Source of the DNA: Alphaproteobacteria bacterium
Lineage (GTDB): Bacteria; Pseudomonadota; Alphaproteobacteria; UBA8366; Aestuariispiraceae
Direction: 5' to 3'
Length of the DNA: 64,000 nt
Assembly (NCBI GenBank): GCA_033344895.1
Contig: JAWPMN010000001.1
Location: forward strand, 3,232,001 to 3,296,000
A program made the position numbers and the translations under genes. A model generated the notes under the pieces. That model was not told where the DNA came from and made no database searches. It saw only the letters and a program-made list of their open reading frames with translations. This document shows, in pieces, positions 17,003-26,122 of the stretch (position 1 is the first letter of the stretch; each line of letters opens with the position of its first letter).

Positions 17003-17662
17003 CTATAGATCGGCCGCGCGTTTGGCGGTCCGGACCGCCGTCCGGAACATCTCCTCCGTCAGCCGACCGGTATTCGTGTTGTAGCGCGAACAGTGATAGC
17101 TGTTGACTACCTGAATATTCCTACCCCCGAGCGCCCCGACGTCGTGGACGGCATCATGGGCGAACTTGATGCCGGAGGGTTTCACGCCGAGGACACGCAG
17201 GGCGGCCTCATGGGCGATACGGCCCAGGGTGAAGATGGCTCTCAACTCCGTCATCGCGTCCAGTTCGGCGACCAGGAACTCCCGACAGGTGTTCATTTCC
17301 TGACCGATCGGCTTGTTCTGGGGCGGGACACAGCGCACGGCGTTCGCAATGCGGCATCGGGTGAGTTTCAGGCTGTCATCCGGGCGGCGATCGTATTCAC
17401 CGACCGCCAGGTCTTCCTCCACCAGGATCTTATAAAGAAGGTCACCGGCCCAATCGCCCGTGAAGGGACGTCCGGTCCGGTTCGCCCCGCCCATTCCGGG
17501 GGCCAGACCGAGGACCAGAAGCGGGGCATCGATCGGTCCCAGGCTGGGAACGGGGGAGTTCCACCAATCGGGGTTGGCCGCGCGAGCGTCCTCCCGAAAG
17601 GCGACGAGGCGCGGGCAGAGCGGGCAATCGCGCGGCGGGTTCTTGAAGGGCTGTACACTCAC
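17003..17662 (-). CDS. family 5 uracil-DNA glycosylase (UDGb type)
   Basis: This 219-residue DNA-repair enzyme removes uracil or hypoxanthine from DNA. It has the family 5 motif GLAPGMGGANRTGRPF (52-67), which lacks the catalytic Asp/Asn of families 1 and 4, and a terminal motif YHCSRYNTNTGR near 195. Cysteines C13, C16, C111 and C126 fit an iron-sulphur cluster. It precedes mtnP on the same strand and follows the NYN gene by 17 bases, probably in one transcript. Confidence 0.88.
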   Translation of the reverse strand: MSVQPFKNPPRDCPLCPRLVAFREDARAANPDWWNSPVPSLGPIDAPLLVLGLAPGMGGANRTGRPFTGDWAGDLLYKILVEEDLAVGEYDRRPDDSLKLTRCRIANAVRCVPPQNKPIGQEMNTCREFLVAELDAMTELRAIFTLGRIAHEAALRVLGVKPSGIKFAHDAVHDVGALGGRNIQVVNSYHCSRYNTNTGRLTEEMFRTAVRTAKRAADL

Positions 17663-17679
17663 GGTTCGTCAGACCGGGC

Positions 17680-18387
17680 TCAACGATTGCCCGAACGGTC
17701 CGTGCGCTCGACGATGGCTTCGACGCCGGCGTAATCGTCCTCGTCGTCGTATTCCTCGTCCTCGTCATAATCCTCCTCGCCCTCGAAATCCGCCGACGGG
17801 CCGCGAACGGAGCGGCGCGGCGCCGTCGGGGCCTGCGGACGCTGGGCGTCATGGAAGTTCCGCGCGATGGTCTCCGCCAGATCGGACAGTTCGATGAAAT
17901 TGTCGGCCTGACGGCGCAGTTCGTCTGCGATCATCGGCGGCTGAGACTTGATCGTGCTGACGACGCTGACCCGGACGCCGCGGCGCTGCACGGCTTCGAC
18001 CAGGCTGCGGAAATCGCCGTCACCGGAGAACAGGACGACGTGGTCGAGATACTGGGTCATGTCCAGCATATCGATCGCCAGTTCCATATCCATATTGCCC
18101 TTGATGCGCTGACGGCCCTGGGAGTCGGTGTAGGACTTCGCCGGCTTCGTCACCATCGTGTAGCCGTTGTAGTCCAGCCAGTCGACCAGCGGCCGGATCG
18201 GGCTGTAATCCTGATCCTCGAACAGGGCGGTATAGTAGAAGGCGCGCATCAGTCGGCCTTCGGATTTGAAGGAGTTCAGGAGCTTCTTGTAATCGATGTC
18301 GAAGCCCAGCGCCTTGGCCGCCGAGTAGAGGTTGGCTCCGTCGATGAAAATGGCAAACTTCTCTTCTCTGTAAATACCGAGCTTCAC
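17680..18387 (-). CDS. NYN domain protein (LabA/DUF88 family)
   Basis: This 235-residue protein has a PIN-like NYN domain: FIDGANLYSAAK with acidic D16, RAFYYTALFED near 50, and VVLFSGDGDFRSLVEAVQ near 117 with the conserved acidic pair. NYN domains are metal-dependent nucleases, usually of RNA. The last 50 residues form an acidic tail rich in Glu, Asp and Tyr (EGEEDYDEDEEYDDEDDY) that is probably disordered. It is a common neighbour of rpoZ in alphaproteobacteria. Its RNA target is not known. Confidence 0.88.
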   Translation of the reverse strand: MKLGIYREEKFAIFIDGANLYSAAKALGFDIDYKKLLNSFKSEGRLMRAFYYTALFEDQDYSPIRPLVDWLDYNGYTMVTKPAKSYTDSQGRQRIKGNMDMELAIDMLDMTQYLDHVVLFSGDGDFRSLVEAVQRRGVRVSVVSTIKSQPPMIADELRRQADNFIELSDLAETIARNFHDAQRPQAPTAPRRSVRGPSADFEGEEDYDEDEEYDDEDDYAGVEAIVERTDRSGNR

Positions 18388-18740
18388 GGCAGTATCCTCC
18401 GAATGAAATGACTTGGCGAAATTCCGTCAGGCGCCGAAAGGGCAACGAGAATTCGATGTTGCTCCCGGCGGCACCCCATTGGCGCAATTGGTAGCGAGGG
18501 TCCATGTCGCTTTCAAGCGCAATTGTATCGGATACCACCCATTTGGTAGGCCCTTTTGCGGCTCTGCGGACTTGATATCCGGGGGCAGGGAGCGTATATC
18601 GCACCTCCCGGCGCTATCCCGCGATAGCGCCTAGCGCTTTTTGTGCGTTCGGCAGGGCATGCCGGCTTCGGAAGTCAGAGGCTTCCACAGTCCCGTTTGC
18701 CGCCCGAAACGCCGCCACTGGATTGCGAGGACGAAGCGAT
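18388..18740. other. intergenic region between the divergent NYN and rpoZ genes
   Basis: This 353-base gap holds the promoters of two divergent genes. No open frame with a credible start was found. A perfect 9-bp hairpin with T-run (18610-18642) suggests a short transcript ending there. A stretch near 18479-18497 recalls a tRNA D-arm, but no acceptor stem or T-arm follows. Confidence 0.5.
18610..18642 (+). terminator. hairpin with T-run ahead of rpoZ
   Basis: GGCGCTATC (18610-18618), loop CCGC, GATAGCGCC (18623-18631), then TAGCGCTTTTT. It has the form of a Rho-independent terminator for plus-strand transcription, although no plus-strand gene precedes it within this gap. It could end a small RNA of up to about 200 bases or act on rpoZ leader transcripts. 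Confidence 0.55.
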
Positions 18741-19136
18741 ATGGCCCGCGTTACCGTAGAAGATTGCGTCGAGAAGGTTCCGAACCGGTTCGAACTGGTC
18801 ATGATGGCCGCCCAGCGCAGCCGCGACATCTCGAACGGCGTGCAGATTCAGGTCGATCGCGACAATGACAAGAATCCGGTCGTCAGCCTGCGCGAAATCG
18901 CGGAATCCAAGGTCGACGTCGAAGAACTGCAGGATGAGCTGATCCGCGGCATGCAGCGCTTCATCGACACGGACGAGCCGGAAGAAGACGATGACGTCCA
19001 GGTCTATGAGCAGGCCATGATCGGCGGCCAGGAAATGCCGTCCATGCCGGATCCGGGCCCGATCCCGGCTGCTCCCGGCGATGAGGACCGCCCGCTGAAC
19101 ATGCCGAAATTCGAGGATGTCGACGCCAACGACTGA
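18741..19136 (+). CDS. rpoZ: DNA-directed RNA polymerase omega subunit
   Basis: This 131-residue omega subunit aids assembly of RNA polymerase. The N-terminal [40 protein letters not shown] near 28-47 and [12 protein letters not shown] are diagnostic. The C-terminal half is the long acidic, proline-rich extension seen in alphaproteobacteria. ATG 18741 is preferred to an upstream in-frame TTG because the protein begins MARVTVED. It is followed by a terminator and then rsh. Confidence 0.97.
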   Translation: MARVTVEDCVEKVPNRFELVMMAAQRSRDISNGVQIQVDRDNDKNPVVSLREIAESKVDVEELQDELIRGMQRFIDTDEPEEDDDVQVYEQAMIGGQEMPSMPDPGPIPAAPGDEDRPLNMPKFEDVDAND

Positions 19137-19167
19137 TCCGGTGTCGGACTGACCGCGAGTTGACCCG

Positions 19168-19194
19168 GAGCCCGGCCACAGAGCCGGGCTCTTT
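19168..19194 (+). terminator. Rho-independent terminator after rpoZ
   Basis: GAGCCCGGC (19168-19176), loop CACAGA, GCCGGGCTC (19183-19191), then TTT. A weaker GACCC/GGGTC hairpin with TTGTTT (19204-19227) follows. rpoZ and rsh can therefore be transcribed separately. Confidence 0.75.
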
Positions 19195-19327
19195 GCGTTT
19201 CGGGACCCTGCCCGTTGGGTCTTGTTTATATGGCGAAAGATGCAAATTTTCTTTTCATCCGGCGCGGCATTCATACTGTGCCTATATTGACTGATTAACG
19301 TCCTTCGAAGAGGCATTTTTCCCGGCC

Positions 19328-21490
19328 ATGATGCGCCAGTACGAACTTGTTGAGAGGGTTAAGGCCTATGAGCCAGGCGCGGATGAAGACGCGCTGAACA
19401 AGGCTTATGTCTTTACCGTCAAGGCGCATGGCAATCAGAAACGGGCCAGCGGCGACCCGTATTTCTCTCATCCGGTCGAGGTTGCCGGCCTGTTGAGTGA
19501 CAAACGGCTGGACTGCGCGTCGATCATCACCGGCCTGCTGCACGACACCGTCGAAGACACCGAAGTCACCATCCCGGATATCAACGAGATCTTCGGTGAG
19601 GAAGTGGCAGCGCTGGTCGATGGCGTCACCAAGCTGTCGCAGCTGGAACTGCAGTCGGACCGGACGAAGCAGGCGGAAAACTTCCGCAAACTGGTGCTGG
19701 CCATGTCGCAGGACATCCGTGTCCTGATCGTCAAGCTGGCGGACCGGCTGCACAACATGCGCACGCTGCACTTCATCAAGGCCCCGGAAAAGCGTCGTCG
19801 CATTGCCCGGGAAACGATGGACATCTATGTGCCGCTGACCGAACGCATCGGCATACGCGACTGGCAGGAGGAACTGGAGGATATTGCCTTCCAGGAACTG
19901 AACCCCGATGCCCGTGCCTCCATCGTCGCACGGCTGGAATTCCTGGCGGAATCCGGTGGCGACGTGGTGGAACGCGTTCGCTCGGCCCTGATGACGAACC
20001 TGACCGAGGCCGGATTGAAGGCGGAGGTATCGGGCCGACAGAAGCGGCCCTATTCGATCTGGCGCAAGATGCAGCGTCAGAATATCGGCTTCGAGCAACT
20101 GTCGGACATCATGGCCTTCCGCGTCGTCGTGGACTCCCTGGAGGACTGCTACAAGGCGCTTGGCGCCCTGCACGGCAAGTATTCGATGGTGCCGGGGCGC
20201 TTCAAGGATTACGTCTCGCTGCCGAAACCGAACGGCTACCGGTCGATTCACACCGGGGTCATCGGGCCGGAAAACCGCCGCATCGAAATCCAGATCCGTA
20301 CCCGTGCCATGCACGAGATCGCGGAACTGGGGGTGGCCGCCCATTGGCGCTACAAGCAGACCGGCAAGCCGGACCAGGAAGGCAAGGGCTCTACCGAGGG
20401 ACGGCAGTATCGCTGGCTGCGCGAATTGCTGGAGATTCTGGAGAACGCCTCCGGACCCGAGGATTTTCTGGAACACACCAAGATGGAGATGTTCTCCGAT
20501 CAGGTGTTCATCTTCACGCCGAAAGGCGATCTTCACGCCCTGCCGCGCGGATCATGCCCCGTCGATTTTGCCTATGCCGTTCACACCGATATCGGCAATC
20601 GCTGTACGGCTGCCCGCGTGAATGGTCGTCTGGTGCCGCTGCGTACTGAGTTGCGCAACGGGGATCAGGTCGAAATCGTGACCTCCAAGGCACAGACGCC
20701 ATCGCCGGCCTGGGAGAACTTTGTCGTCACCGGGAAGGCACGGGCCTGCATCCGCAGGTTCGTTCGCTCCGTTCAGCGCGAGCAATATGTCCGGCTGGGG
20801 AAAGAGATTCTGGATCGGGCCTTCAAAGGGGCCGGCTACGAGGCTACGGAAAAGGCGCTGAAAGGCATCGTCCAGCGCTTCGATGCCGAGAATGCAGAGG
20901 ACATCCAGGCCGGTGTCGGCGAGGGGCGGATCAACGCACGGGACGTCCTGTACGCCGCTTATCCCGGCGCGAAGGAGAAAGAGAAAGAAAAGAAGGCGCC
21001 GCGCCCGAGGGCCGCCAAGGAACAGATCGATCCGACCTCCGGCGGGGCCATCCCGATCCGCGGCCTGATCCCGCATATGGCGATCCATTTCGCGAAGTGC
21101 TGTCACCCGCTCCCCGGGGACCGGATCATCGGGATCGTGACCACCGGCAAGGGCGTGACCATTCACAACATGGACTGCCCGACCCTCGAGAATTTCTCTG
21201 ACATGCCGGAGCGCTGGCTGGATGTTTCCTGGGATCAGGACGCCGTGGACGGATCGGCCTTTACCGGTCGTATTCGGGCGGTATTGTTGAACGAACCGGG
21301 TGCCTTGGCCGAGGTGACGGGGGTGATCGGCCGGGACGGCGGCAATATATCGAATTTGAAGTTCACGAGCAGAAGCGCGGATTTTTTTGAGATGCTGATC
21401 GACATAGAAGTCGTCGATGCCAAACAGTTGAACAACATTTTGGCTGCCCTGCGCGCGTCCAAACACGTCAATTCGGTGGAGCGCGCCTGA
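19328..21490 (+). CDS. bifunctional (p)ppGpp synthetase/hydrolase (RelA/SpoT homologue)
   Basis: This 720-residue Rsh protein makes and degrades the stringent-response alarmone. The order is an HD hydrolase domain with intact HDTVEDT (H72-D73), a synthetase domain (about 240-360, RFKDYVSLPKPNGYRSIH), TGS (about 390-450, VFIFTPKGDL), and zinc-finger/ACT regions at the C-terminus (HFAKCCHPLPGDRI near 583; ACT from about 650). Intact HD residues indicate hydrolase activity, as expected for the single Rsh of alphaproteobacteria. The start may be either of two adjacent ATGs at 19328 and 19331. It leads the acpS-lepB-rnc-era block. Confidence 0.95.
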   Translation: MMRQYELVERVKAYEPGADEDALNKAYVFTVKAHGNQKRASGDPYFSHPVEVAGLLSDKRLDCASIITGLLHDTVEDTEVTIPDINEIFGEEVAALVDGVTKLSQLELQSDRTKQAENFRKLVLAMSQDIRVLIVKLADRLHNMRTLHFIKAPEKRRRIARETMDIYVPLTERIGIRDWQEELEDIAFQELNPDARASIVARLEFLAESGGDVVERVRSALMTNLTEAGLKAEVSGRQKRPYSIWRKMQRQNIGFEQLSDIMAFRVVVDSLEDCYKALGALHGKYSMVPGRFKDYVSLPKPNGYRSIHTGVIGPENRRIEIQIRTRAMHEIAELGVAAHWRYKQTGKPDQEGKGSTEGRQYRWLRELLEILENASGPEDFLEHTKMEMFSDQVFIFTPKGDLHALPRGSCPVDFAYAVHTDIGNRCTAARVNGRLVPLRTELRNGDQVEIVTSKAQTPSPAWENFVVTGKARACIRRFVRSVQREQYVRLGKEILDRAFKGAGYEATEKALKGIVQRFDAENAEDIQAGVGEGRINARDVLYAAYPGAKEKEKEKKAPRPRAAKEQIDPTSGGAIPIRGLIPHMAIHFAKCCHPLPGDRIIGIVTTGKGVTIHNMDCPTLENFSDMPERWLDVSWDQDAVDGSAFTGRIRAVLLNEPGALAEVTGVIGRDGGNISNLKFTSRSADFFEMLIDIEVVDAKQLNNILAALRASKHVNSVERA

Positions 21491-21495
21491 CCGAC

Positions 21496-22074
21496 ATGCT
21501 TTTTCGCCGCCGAAATCCGCCGACCCGACTTTCCAGGTTCCGTGAACTGATTTGGCCCCGCATGAGCTTCAGGCGGGTGCTGGGCTATTACAAGAGCCGT
21601 ATGGCGCGTCTTCCGGGGACACCGCACAGCATCGCCGCCGGATTCGCGGCCGGCGCGGCGGTCAGCTTCACGCCATTCATGGGGTTTCATTTTCTGCTGG
21701 GCGCACTTGTCGCCTGGGCGCTGCGCGGCAACCTGATTGCATCGGCGCTCGGCACCCTTGTCGGCAATCCCTGGACCTTTCCCTTCATCTGGGTGGCGAT
21801 CTACAAGGTCGGCGCGGCCATCATGCTGGATTCGGAAAGCCGGGTTCCGCTCAACGACCTGTCGCTGACCTATCTCTGGAACCATATCGGCGATGTCCTG
21901 CTGCCGATGATGCTGGGGGGCGCGATCCTGTCGGTCATTGTCTGGCCGCTGTTCTATTTTCCGCTCGCCCGGGGCATCGAGCGGTTCCGCAAGATGCGCT
22001 TCGAGCGCCGCCTTCGGAAACGGTCGAAGGAAATGGCCGTACCCGGACAGGCGGTCGGGCAGGATCCGGCATGA
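21496..22074 (+). CDS. DUF2062 domain membrane protein
   Basis: This 192-residue protein has a DUF2062 domain with about three membrane segments and the family motif GTPHSIAAGFAAGAAVSFTP near residue 36, followed by FLLGALVAWALRGNLIASAL and LVGNPWTFPFIW. The N-terminus and the last 35 residues are basic. Its function is unknown. It lies five bases after rsh and overlaps acpS as ATGA, a conserved neighbourhood in alphaproteobacteria. Confidence 0.88.
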   Translation: MLFRRRNPPTRLSRFRELIWPRMSFRRVLGYYKSRMARLPGTPHSIAAGFAAGAAVSFTPFMGFHFLLGALVAWALRGNLIASALGTLVGNPWTFPFIWVAIYKVGAAIMLDSESRVPLNDLSLTYLWNHIGDVLLPMMLGGAILSVIVWPLFYFPLARGIERFRKMRFERRLRKRSKEMAVPGQAVGQDPA

Positions 22075-22508
22075 TCATCGGCACCGGCACTGATCTATGC
22101 GAGATTTCCCGGATTGCCGCGTCGCTGGAACGGTTCGGCGACCGCTTCACCGAGCGCTGCTTCACCGATCGGGAACGGGCCCGGGCGGAGCGGAAGAAGG
22201 CGAAGCGCGCCGACCGCTATGCCCAGATGTTTGCCGCCAAGGAGGCATGCTCCAAGGCACTGGGAACCGGACTGCGCGAAGGAGTCTTCTGGCGCGACAT
22301 GGAGGTTGTACCGCTGTCCAGCGGAAAGCCGCGCCTGATCCTGCATGGCGGGGCCAAGGCGCGGGCGGCGTATCTGATGCCGCCCGGATATGCACCCTTG
22401 CTGGACGTATCCCTGACCGATGAGGCGGGGCTGGCCCATGCGATGGTCATCCTGTCGGCGGTTGATGAGGCTTTGGCCGATCTGGCCACGACCTATCGGG
22501 AACGATGA
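22071..22508 (+). CDS. acpS: holo-[acyl-carrier-protein] synthase
   Basis: This 145-residue enzyme transfers 4'-phosphopantetheine from CoA to acyl carrier protein. It begins MIIGTGTDLCEISRI with the metal aspartate D8, and has FAAKEACSKALGTGL near residue 57 with the second metal ligand Glu. The ATG at 22071 overlaps the DUF2062 stop. An upstream extension of this frame runs antiparallel in sense to DUF2062 and is not coding. Confidence 0.95.
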   Translation: MIIGTGTDLCEISRIAASLERFGDRFTERCFTDRERARAERKKAKRADRYAQMFAAKEACSKALGTGLREGVFWRDMEVVPLSSGKPRLILHGGAKARAAYLMPPGYAPLLDVSLTDEAGLAHAMVILSAVDEALADLATTYRER

Positions 22509-22609
22509 CCGCATGAGGCCGTGTGCCGCCCCCGGGCAGGGTTGACACTTTATGGACCGCCGGGCCATATCCCGCGCAATGCAGAGCACGATCAGGACAA
22601 GCGCGCCGC

Positions 22610-23392
22610 ATGAGTAACAAGACCTCGCAGGATTCGGAGAGCGATATGCCCGCTGGCATGATGCCGCGCCTGAAAAAGTGGCTGAAGCATCCCTATGTCG
22701 CATCCTTCCTGGATACGACGCAGACCATCTTCTGGGCGGCGATCATCGCGGTCGGATGCCGGGTGTTCGCCTATGAGCCGTTCAATATCCCCTCGGGATC
22801 GATGCTGCCGACGCTGAAGATCGGCGACTATCTGTTCGTATCGAAATTTTCCTACGGCTACGGCCAGTATTCCTTCCCCTTCAGTCCGGTCAGTTTCTCG
22901 GGTCGGATCGCGGGTAGCCTGCCGGAGCGCGGCGATGTCGCAGTGTTCCGCAATCCGTCCGCACCCGACACCGATTTCATCAAGCGCGTGGTCGGCCTGC
23001 CCGGCGACACCATTCAGATGCGTCACGGAATCCTGCACATCAACGGAGAACCGGTGTCTCGTCGCCCGGTCGGCGATTACCGATCGGAGCCGTCCGAAGG
23101 CATGTCGCCCTGGGTGAAGCAGTACATCGAAACGCTGCCGAACGGCGTGGAGCATCCGATCATCGAAGAGAACGGCGATACCGGTCCGATGGACAACTCC
23201 GTGGAGTTCTCCGTGCCGTCCGGCCATTTCTTCATGATGGGCGACAATCGCGACAACTCGTCTGACAGCCGTGTGCTGCAGAATGTCGGTTTCGTTCCGC
23301 TTGAGAATTTCATCGGCGAGGCGACGATCATCTTCTTCTCGATCGGCGATCCCGGCATCCGGTTTGAGCGCTTCTTCAATGTCGTCGAGTGA
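22610..23392 (+). CDS. lepB: signal peptidase I
   Basis: This 260-residue inner-membrane serine/lysine protease cleaves Sec and Tat signal peptides. It has one N-terminal membrane segment (TIFWAAIIAVGCRVFAY, 39-55), the catalytic serine in PSGSM (S64), the catalytic lysine in DFIKRVVGLPGD (K125) and GHFFMMGDNRDNSSDSR near 206. The ATG at 22610 was chosen over earlier in-frame starts because the protein otherwise has an odd Arg/Pro-rich extension. It overlaps rnc by 14 bases. Confidence 0.94.
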   Translation: MSNKTSQDSESDMPAGMMPRLKKWLKHPYVASFLDTTQTIFWAAIIAVGCRVFAYEPFNIPSGSMLPTLKIGDYLFVSKFSYGYGQYSFPFSPVSFSGRIAGSLPERGDVAVFRNPSAPDTDFIKRVVGLPGDTIQMRHGILHINGEPVSRRPVGDYRSEPSEGMSPWVKQYIETLPNGVEHPIIEENGDTGPMDNSVEFSVPSGHFFMMGDNRDNSSDSRVLQNVGFVPLENFIGEATIIFFSIGDPGIRFERFFNVVE

Positions 23393-24074
23393 GCCGGATC
23401 GGGCCGCGCTGGAGGCCCGACTGGGACATAGCTTCGCAAACCGCCGTCTGCTGGAACTGGCCCTGACACACCGCAGCCTGTCTCAGGCCGGCAAGGGCAG
23501 TTATGAGCGGTTGGAATTTCTTGGCGACCGTGTCCTGGGCCTTCTGGTGGCAGACATGCTGCTGAAACGGTTTCCGAAGGAGCCGGAAGGGCACCTTTCG
23601 CGCCGCCTGAATGCCCTGGTGCGTCAGGAGACCCTGGCCCAGGTCGCCCGCAGCCTGGATCTGGGGGGCGAAATCCGTTTCGGCACGTCGGAGGAGGCGG
23701 AGGGCGGCGACAATCCGGCAATTCTGGCCGATGTCTGCGAAGCCCTGATCGCGGCGATCTATCGGGATGCCGGTCTGGATGCGGCATCCAGATTCGTTAC
23801 CGCGCAATGGGAACCGCTGCTGGATGCCAATCCGACGCCGCCGCGCGACGCCAAGTCGGGGCTGCAGGAATGGACCATGGCCCGCGGATTGGGGCTGCCG
23901 CATTATGAGGAGGTTTCCCGCAGCGGACCGGATCATGCGCCGGTCTTTACCGTGCGGGTTTCCGTGCCGGATTTCGGTGCGGAAGAGGCCGAAGGCCGCG
24001 CCAAACGGCAGGCGGAACAGACCGCCGCCGGTAATTTGCTGCGCCGTCTGCAGAAAGAACACGACAATGAATGA
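23379..24074 (+). CDS. rnc: ribonuclease III
   Basis: This 231-residue double-stranded-RNA endonuclease processes rRNA precursors and structured mRNAs. The family signature ERLEFLGDRVLGL is at about residues 38-50, the second acidic cluster ADVCEALIAAIY at about 113-124, and a C-terminal dsRNA-binding domain starts with DAKSGLQEW near 153. The ATG at 23379 lies inside the end of lepB. Its stop overlaps the era start by eight bases. Confidence 0.95.
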   Translation: MSSSEPDRAALEARLGHSFANRRLLELALTHRSLSQAGKGSYERLEFLGDRVLGLLVADMLLKRFPKEPEGHLSRRLNALVRQETLAQVARSLDLGGEIRFGTSEEAEGGDNPAILADVCEALIAAIYRDAGLDAASRFVTAQWEPLLDANPTPPRDAKSGLQEWTMARGLGLPHYEEVSRSGPDHAPVFTVRVSVPDFGAEEAEGRAKRQAEQTAAGNLLRRLQKEHDNE

Positions 24075-24981
24075 GAATGAAGGCAGCCAGGACAGCCGCT
24101 GCGGTTTCGCGGCCATCATCGGTGCGCCGAACGCCGGCAAATCGACCCTGGTCAATCAACTGGTCGGCGCGAAAGTGTCGATCGTCACACATAAGGTCCA
24201 GACAACCCGGACCCGGGTGCTGGGGATCGCGCTTCACGGTGAGGCCCAGATCGCCTTCATCGACACGCCCGGCATTTTCAAACCCAAACGCCGGCTGGAC
24301 CGGGCGATGGTATCGGCTGCGTGGCAGGGTGCGCAGGATGCCGATGCGACGATCCTCCTGATCGATGCCCAGACCGGCGTGACGGAGGAGGTCGACGGCA
24401 TTCTCAAAGGGCTCCAGGACAGTGGCGGTAAGGCTATCCTGGCCCTCAACAAGATCGATCTTGTGAAACGGGAATCGCTGCTGCAACTGGCGGACCGTCT
24501 GAATGCCACCGGCTTATTCAGCGACATTTTCATGATCTCCGCGACCCGGGCTGACGGGACCGACGACCTGATGGCGCATCTGGCGGGCCGGATGCCCAAG
24601 AGTGTCTGGCTGTTCCCGGAGGACCAGTTGTCGGACATGCCGCAGATGTTGCTGGCGGCCGAGGTCACGCGGGAAAAACTGTTCCTGAACGTGCACCAGG
24701 AACTCCCCTACGCGCTGACCGTCGAGACGGAGAGCTACGATGTGCGCAAGGATGGCTCGATCCGCATCGAACAGGTCATCTATGTGGAACGCGAGAGCCA
24801 GCGCGCCATCATTCTGGGCAAGAACGGCTCCAAGGTGAAGACCGTGGGGCAGCTGGCCCGCGAGGAACTGCAGGACATGTTCGAAACCAAGGTCCACCTT
24901 TTCCTCTATGTGAAGGTGCGGGACCGCTGGCAGGACGACCCGGAACGCTATCGAATCTGGAACCTCGATTTTCAGGCATGA
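24067..24981 (+). CDS. era: GTPase Era
   Basis: This 304-residue GTPase binds the 3' end of 16S rRNA during 30S assembly. It has G1 GAPNAGKST (19-27), G2 TTR, G3 DTPG, G4 NKID, and a C-terminal KH domain with IILGKNGSKVKTVGQLAREE near 247. The ATG at 24067 overlaps the rnc stop; the longer upstream frame duplicates rnc sequence out of frame. It overlaps the next gene by four bases. Confidence 0.96.
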   Translation: MNENEGSQDSRCGFAAIIGAPNAGKSTLVNQLVGAKVSIVTHKVQTTRTRVLGIALHGEAQIAFIDTPGIFKPKRRLDRAMVSAAWQGAQDADATILLIDAQTGVTEEVDGILKGLQDSGGKAILALNKIDLVKRESLLQLADRLNATGLFSDIFMISATRADGTDDLMAHLAGRMPKSVWLFPEDQLSDMPQMLLAAEVTREKLFLNVHQELPYALTVETESYDVRKDGSIRIEQVIYVERESQRAIILGKNGSKVKTVGQLAREELQDMFETKVHLFLYVKVRDRWQDDPERYRIWNLDFQA

Positions 24982-25736
24982 CGGAACAGAATTCCAACGA
25001 CACGTCACCGGTCATCGTACTGGTCGACCCCCAGCTGGGTGAGAATATCGGCATGTGCGCCCGCGCCATGCTGAATTGTGGCCTGACAAAGATGCGCATC
25101 GTGCGGCCGCGCGACGGCTGGCCGAACCAGAAGGCGCGTGATGCCTCGTCCGGTGCGCTGGAAGTAATCGACGGCGCGACACTGCACGACACGGTGGAGG
25201 ACGCGGTGGCCGATCTGACCCGTGTCTATGCCACAACCGGGCGCAAGCGCGAGATGGTGGAGACCGTCATGACCCCGCGTGCCGCAGCGGCAGACATGCG
25301 CGCGCGAGAGGCGACAGGGCTGGAACGATGCGGTGTCCTGTTCGGCGGGGAACGGTCCGGTCTGACGACGGAGGATGTCGCCAAGGCCGATGTCATTCTG
25401 CGCGTGCCCCTGAACCCCGAGTTCAAGTCACTGAATCTGGCACAGGCCGTCCTTCTGGTCGGATACGAATGGTTCATTGCAGGGGACGATACGCCGGATC
25501 GTGCCCTGGATATTGGCGAGTCGCGCCCCGCCACGCGTCAGGAAATCGATATCTATATCGAGCGGCTGGGGCGCGGTCTGGACAGCGGCGGTTTCTTCCG
25601 GTCGCCCGACATGCGTCCGACCGTGATGCGCAACATTCGCAACCTGTTTCAACGCGCGGATCTGAGCGATCAGGATATCCGGACCCTGCACGGGATCGTG
25701 GAATCCCTGCGCCGGGCCGGTCCCGAGCGCGGGTAA
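24978..25736 (+). CDS. SPOUT-class RNA 2'-O-methyltransferase, TrmJ-like
   Basis: This 252-residue knotted methyltransferase resembles TrmJ, which methylates the ribose at position 32 of tRNAs. It has VDPQLGENIGMCARAMLNCG near residue 16, GVLFGGERSGLT near 119 and the knot motif NPEFKSLNLAQAVLLVGYEW near 145. A C-terminal helical region follows. It overlaps era (ATGA), a position often held by recO in related genomes. Other TrmH-family specificities cannot be excluded. Confidence 0.87.
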   Translation: MTEQNSNDTSPVIVLVDPQLGENIGMCARAMLNCGLTKMRIVRPRDGWPNQKARDASSGALEVIDGATLHDTVEDAVADLTRVYATTGRKREMVETVMTPRAAAADMRAREATGLERCGVLFGGERSGLTTEDVAKADVILRVPLNPEFKSLNLAQAVLLVGYEWFIAGDDTPDRALDIGESRPATRQEIDIYIERLGRGLDSGGFFRSPDMRPTVMRNIRNLFQRADLSDQDIRTLHGIVESLRRAGPERG

Positions 25737-25740
25737 GTCC

Positions 25741-26028
25741 TCAACCGCCGCTGCCGACCTTTCCGAATCCACCGACAAGACCCGCGACGGCCGCGCGATA
25801 GGCGTGGCTGCGCAGACGGCGGGCAATGGCATCCGGCCCGCTGGCGCGCCTCTCATCGTCAGTCATGGCTTCTGTCAGACGATCCATTTCCTCTGCGATC
25901 CCGACGACCGGGTTGCGGGGCCGGTGAAGATGCCGGGCAACCGGTGCGACCGCCATGCGCAGAGAGTCAAGAATTCCGGGGAGAGCCGGCCCCGAGGGCA
26001 GGGGGAAGGCGTTTCGATACGTGTGCAT
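25741..26028 (-). CDS. hypothetical protein, 95 residues, divergent from an HxlR regulator
   Basis: The family is not recognised. The protein has a hydrophobic/helical first third, a central acidic helix (GIAEEMDRLTEAMTDDERR) and a Gly-rich end. The ATG at 26028 is preceded on its strand by GGAGACC. It is divergent from an HxlR-type repressor, and the palindromic operators between them suggest co-regulation. The stop faces the trmJ-like stop, four bases away. It could be a small helical protein; no membrane segment is convincing. Confidence 0.6.
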   Translation of the reverse strand: MHTYRNAFPLPSGPALPGILDSLRMAVAPVARHLHRPRNPVVGIAEEMDRLTEAMTDDERRASGPDAIARRLRSHAYRAAVAGLVGGFGKVGSGG

Positions 26029-26052
26029 TTCGTTGGTCTCCAGAATAGGTAG

Positions 26053-26102
26053 CTTGCATTATGCAAGTGGTTAATTGGTGATATGACTTGCACATTGCAA
26101 GT
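26053..26102. promoter_or_regulatory. twin palindromic operators between the HxlR gene and its divergent neighbour
   Basis: CTTGCATTATGCAAG (26053-26067) and ACTTGCACATTGCAAGT (26086-26102) share the inverted repeat TTGCA-N3-TGCAA, with centres 34 bases apart. They lie in the 94-base divergent intergenic region immediately before the HxlR start, so they are probable binding sites of that regulator. Confidence 0.7.
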
Positions 26103-26122
26103 TAAAAATTCATATTGGGAAC

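Noticed and set aside
18479-18560. tRNA D-arm-like stretch (GGCGCAATTGGTAGCG)
   Set aside because: No matching acceptor stem, anticodon stem or T-loop (GTTCGA) follows, so a tRNA cannot be folded.
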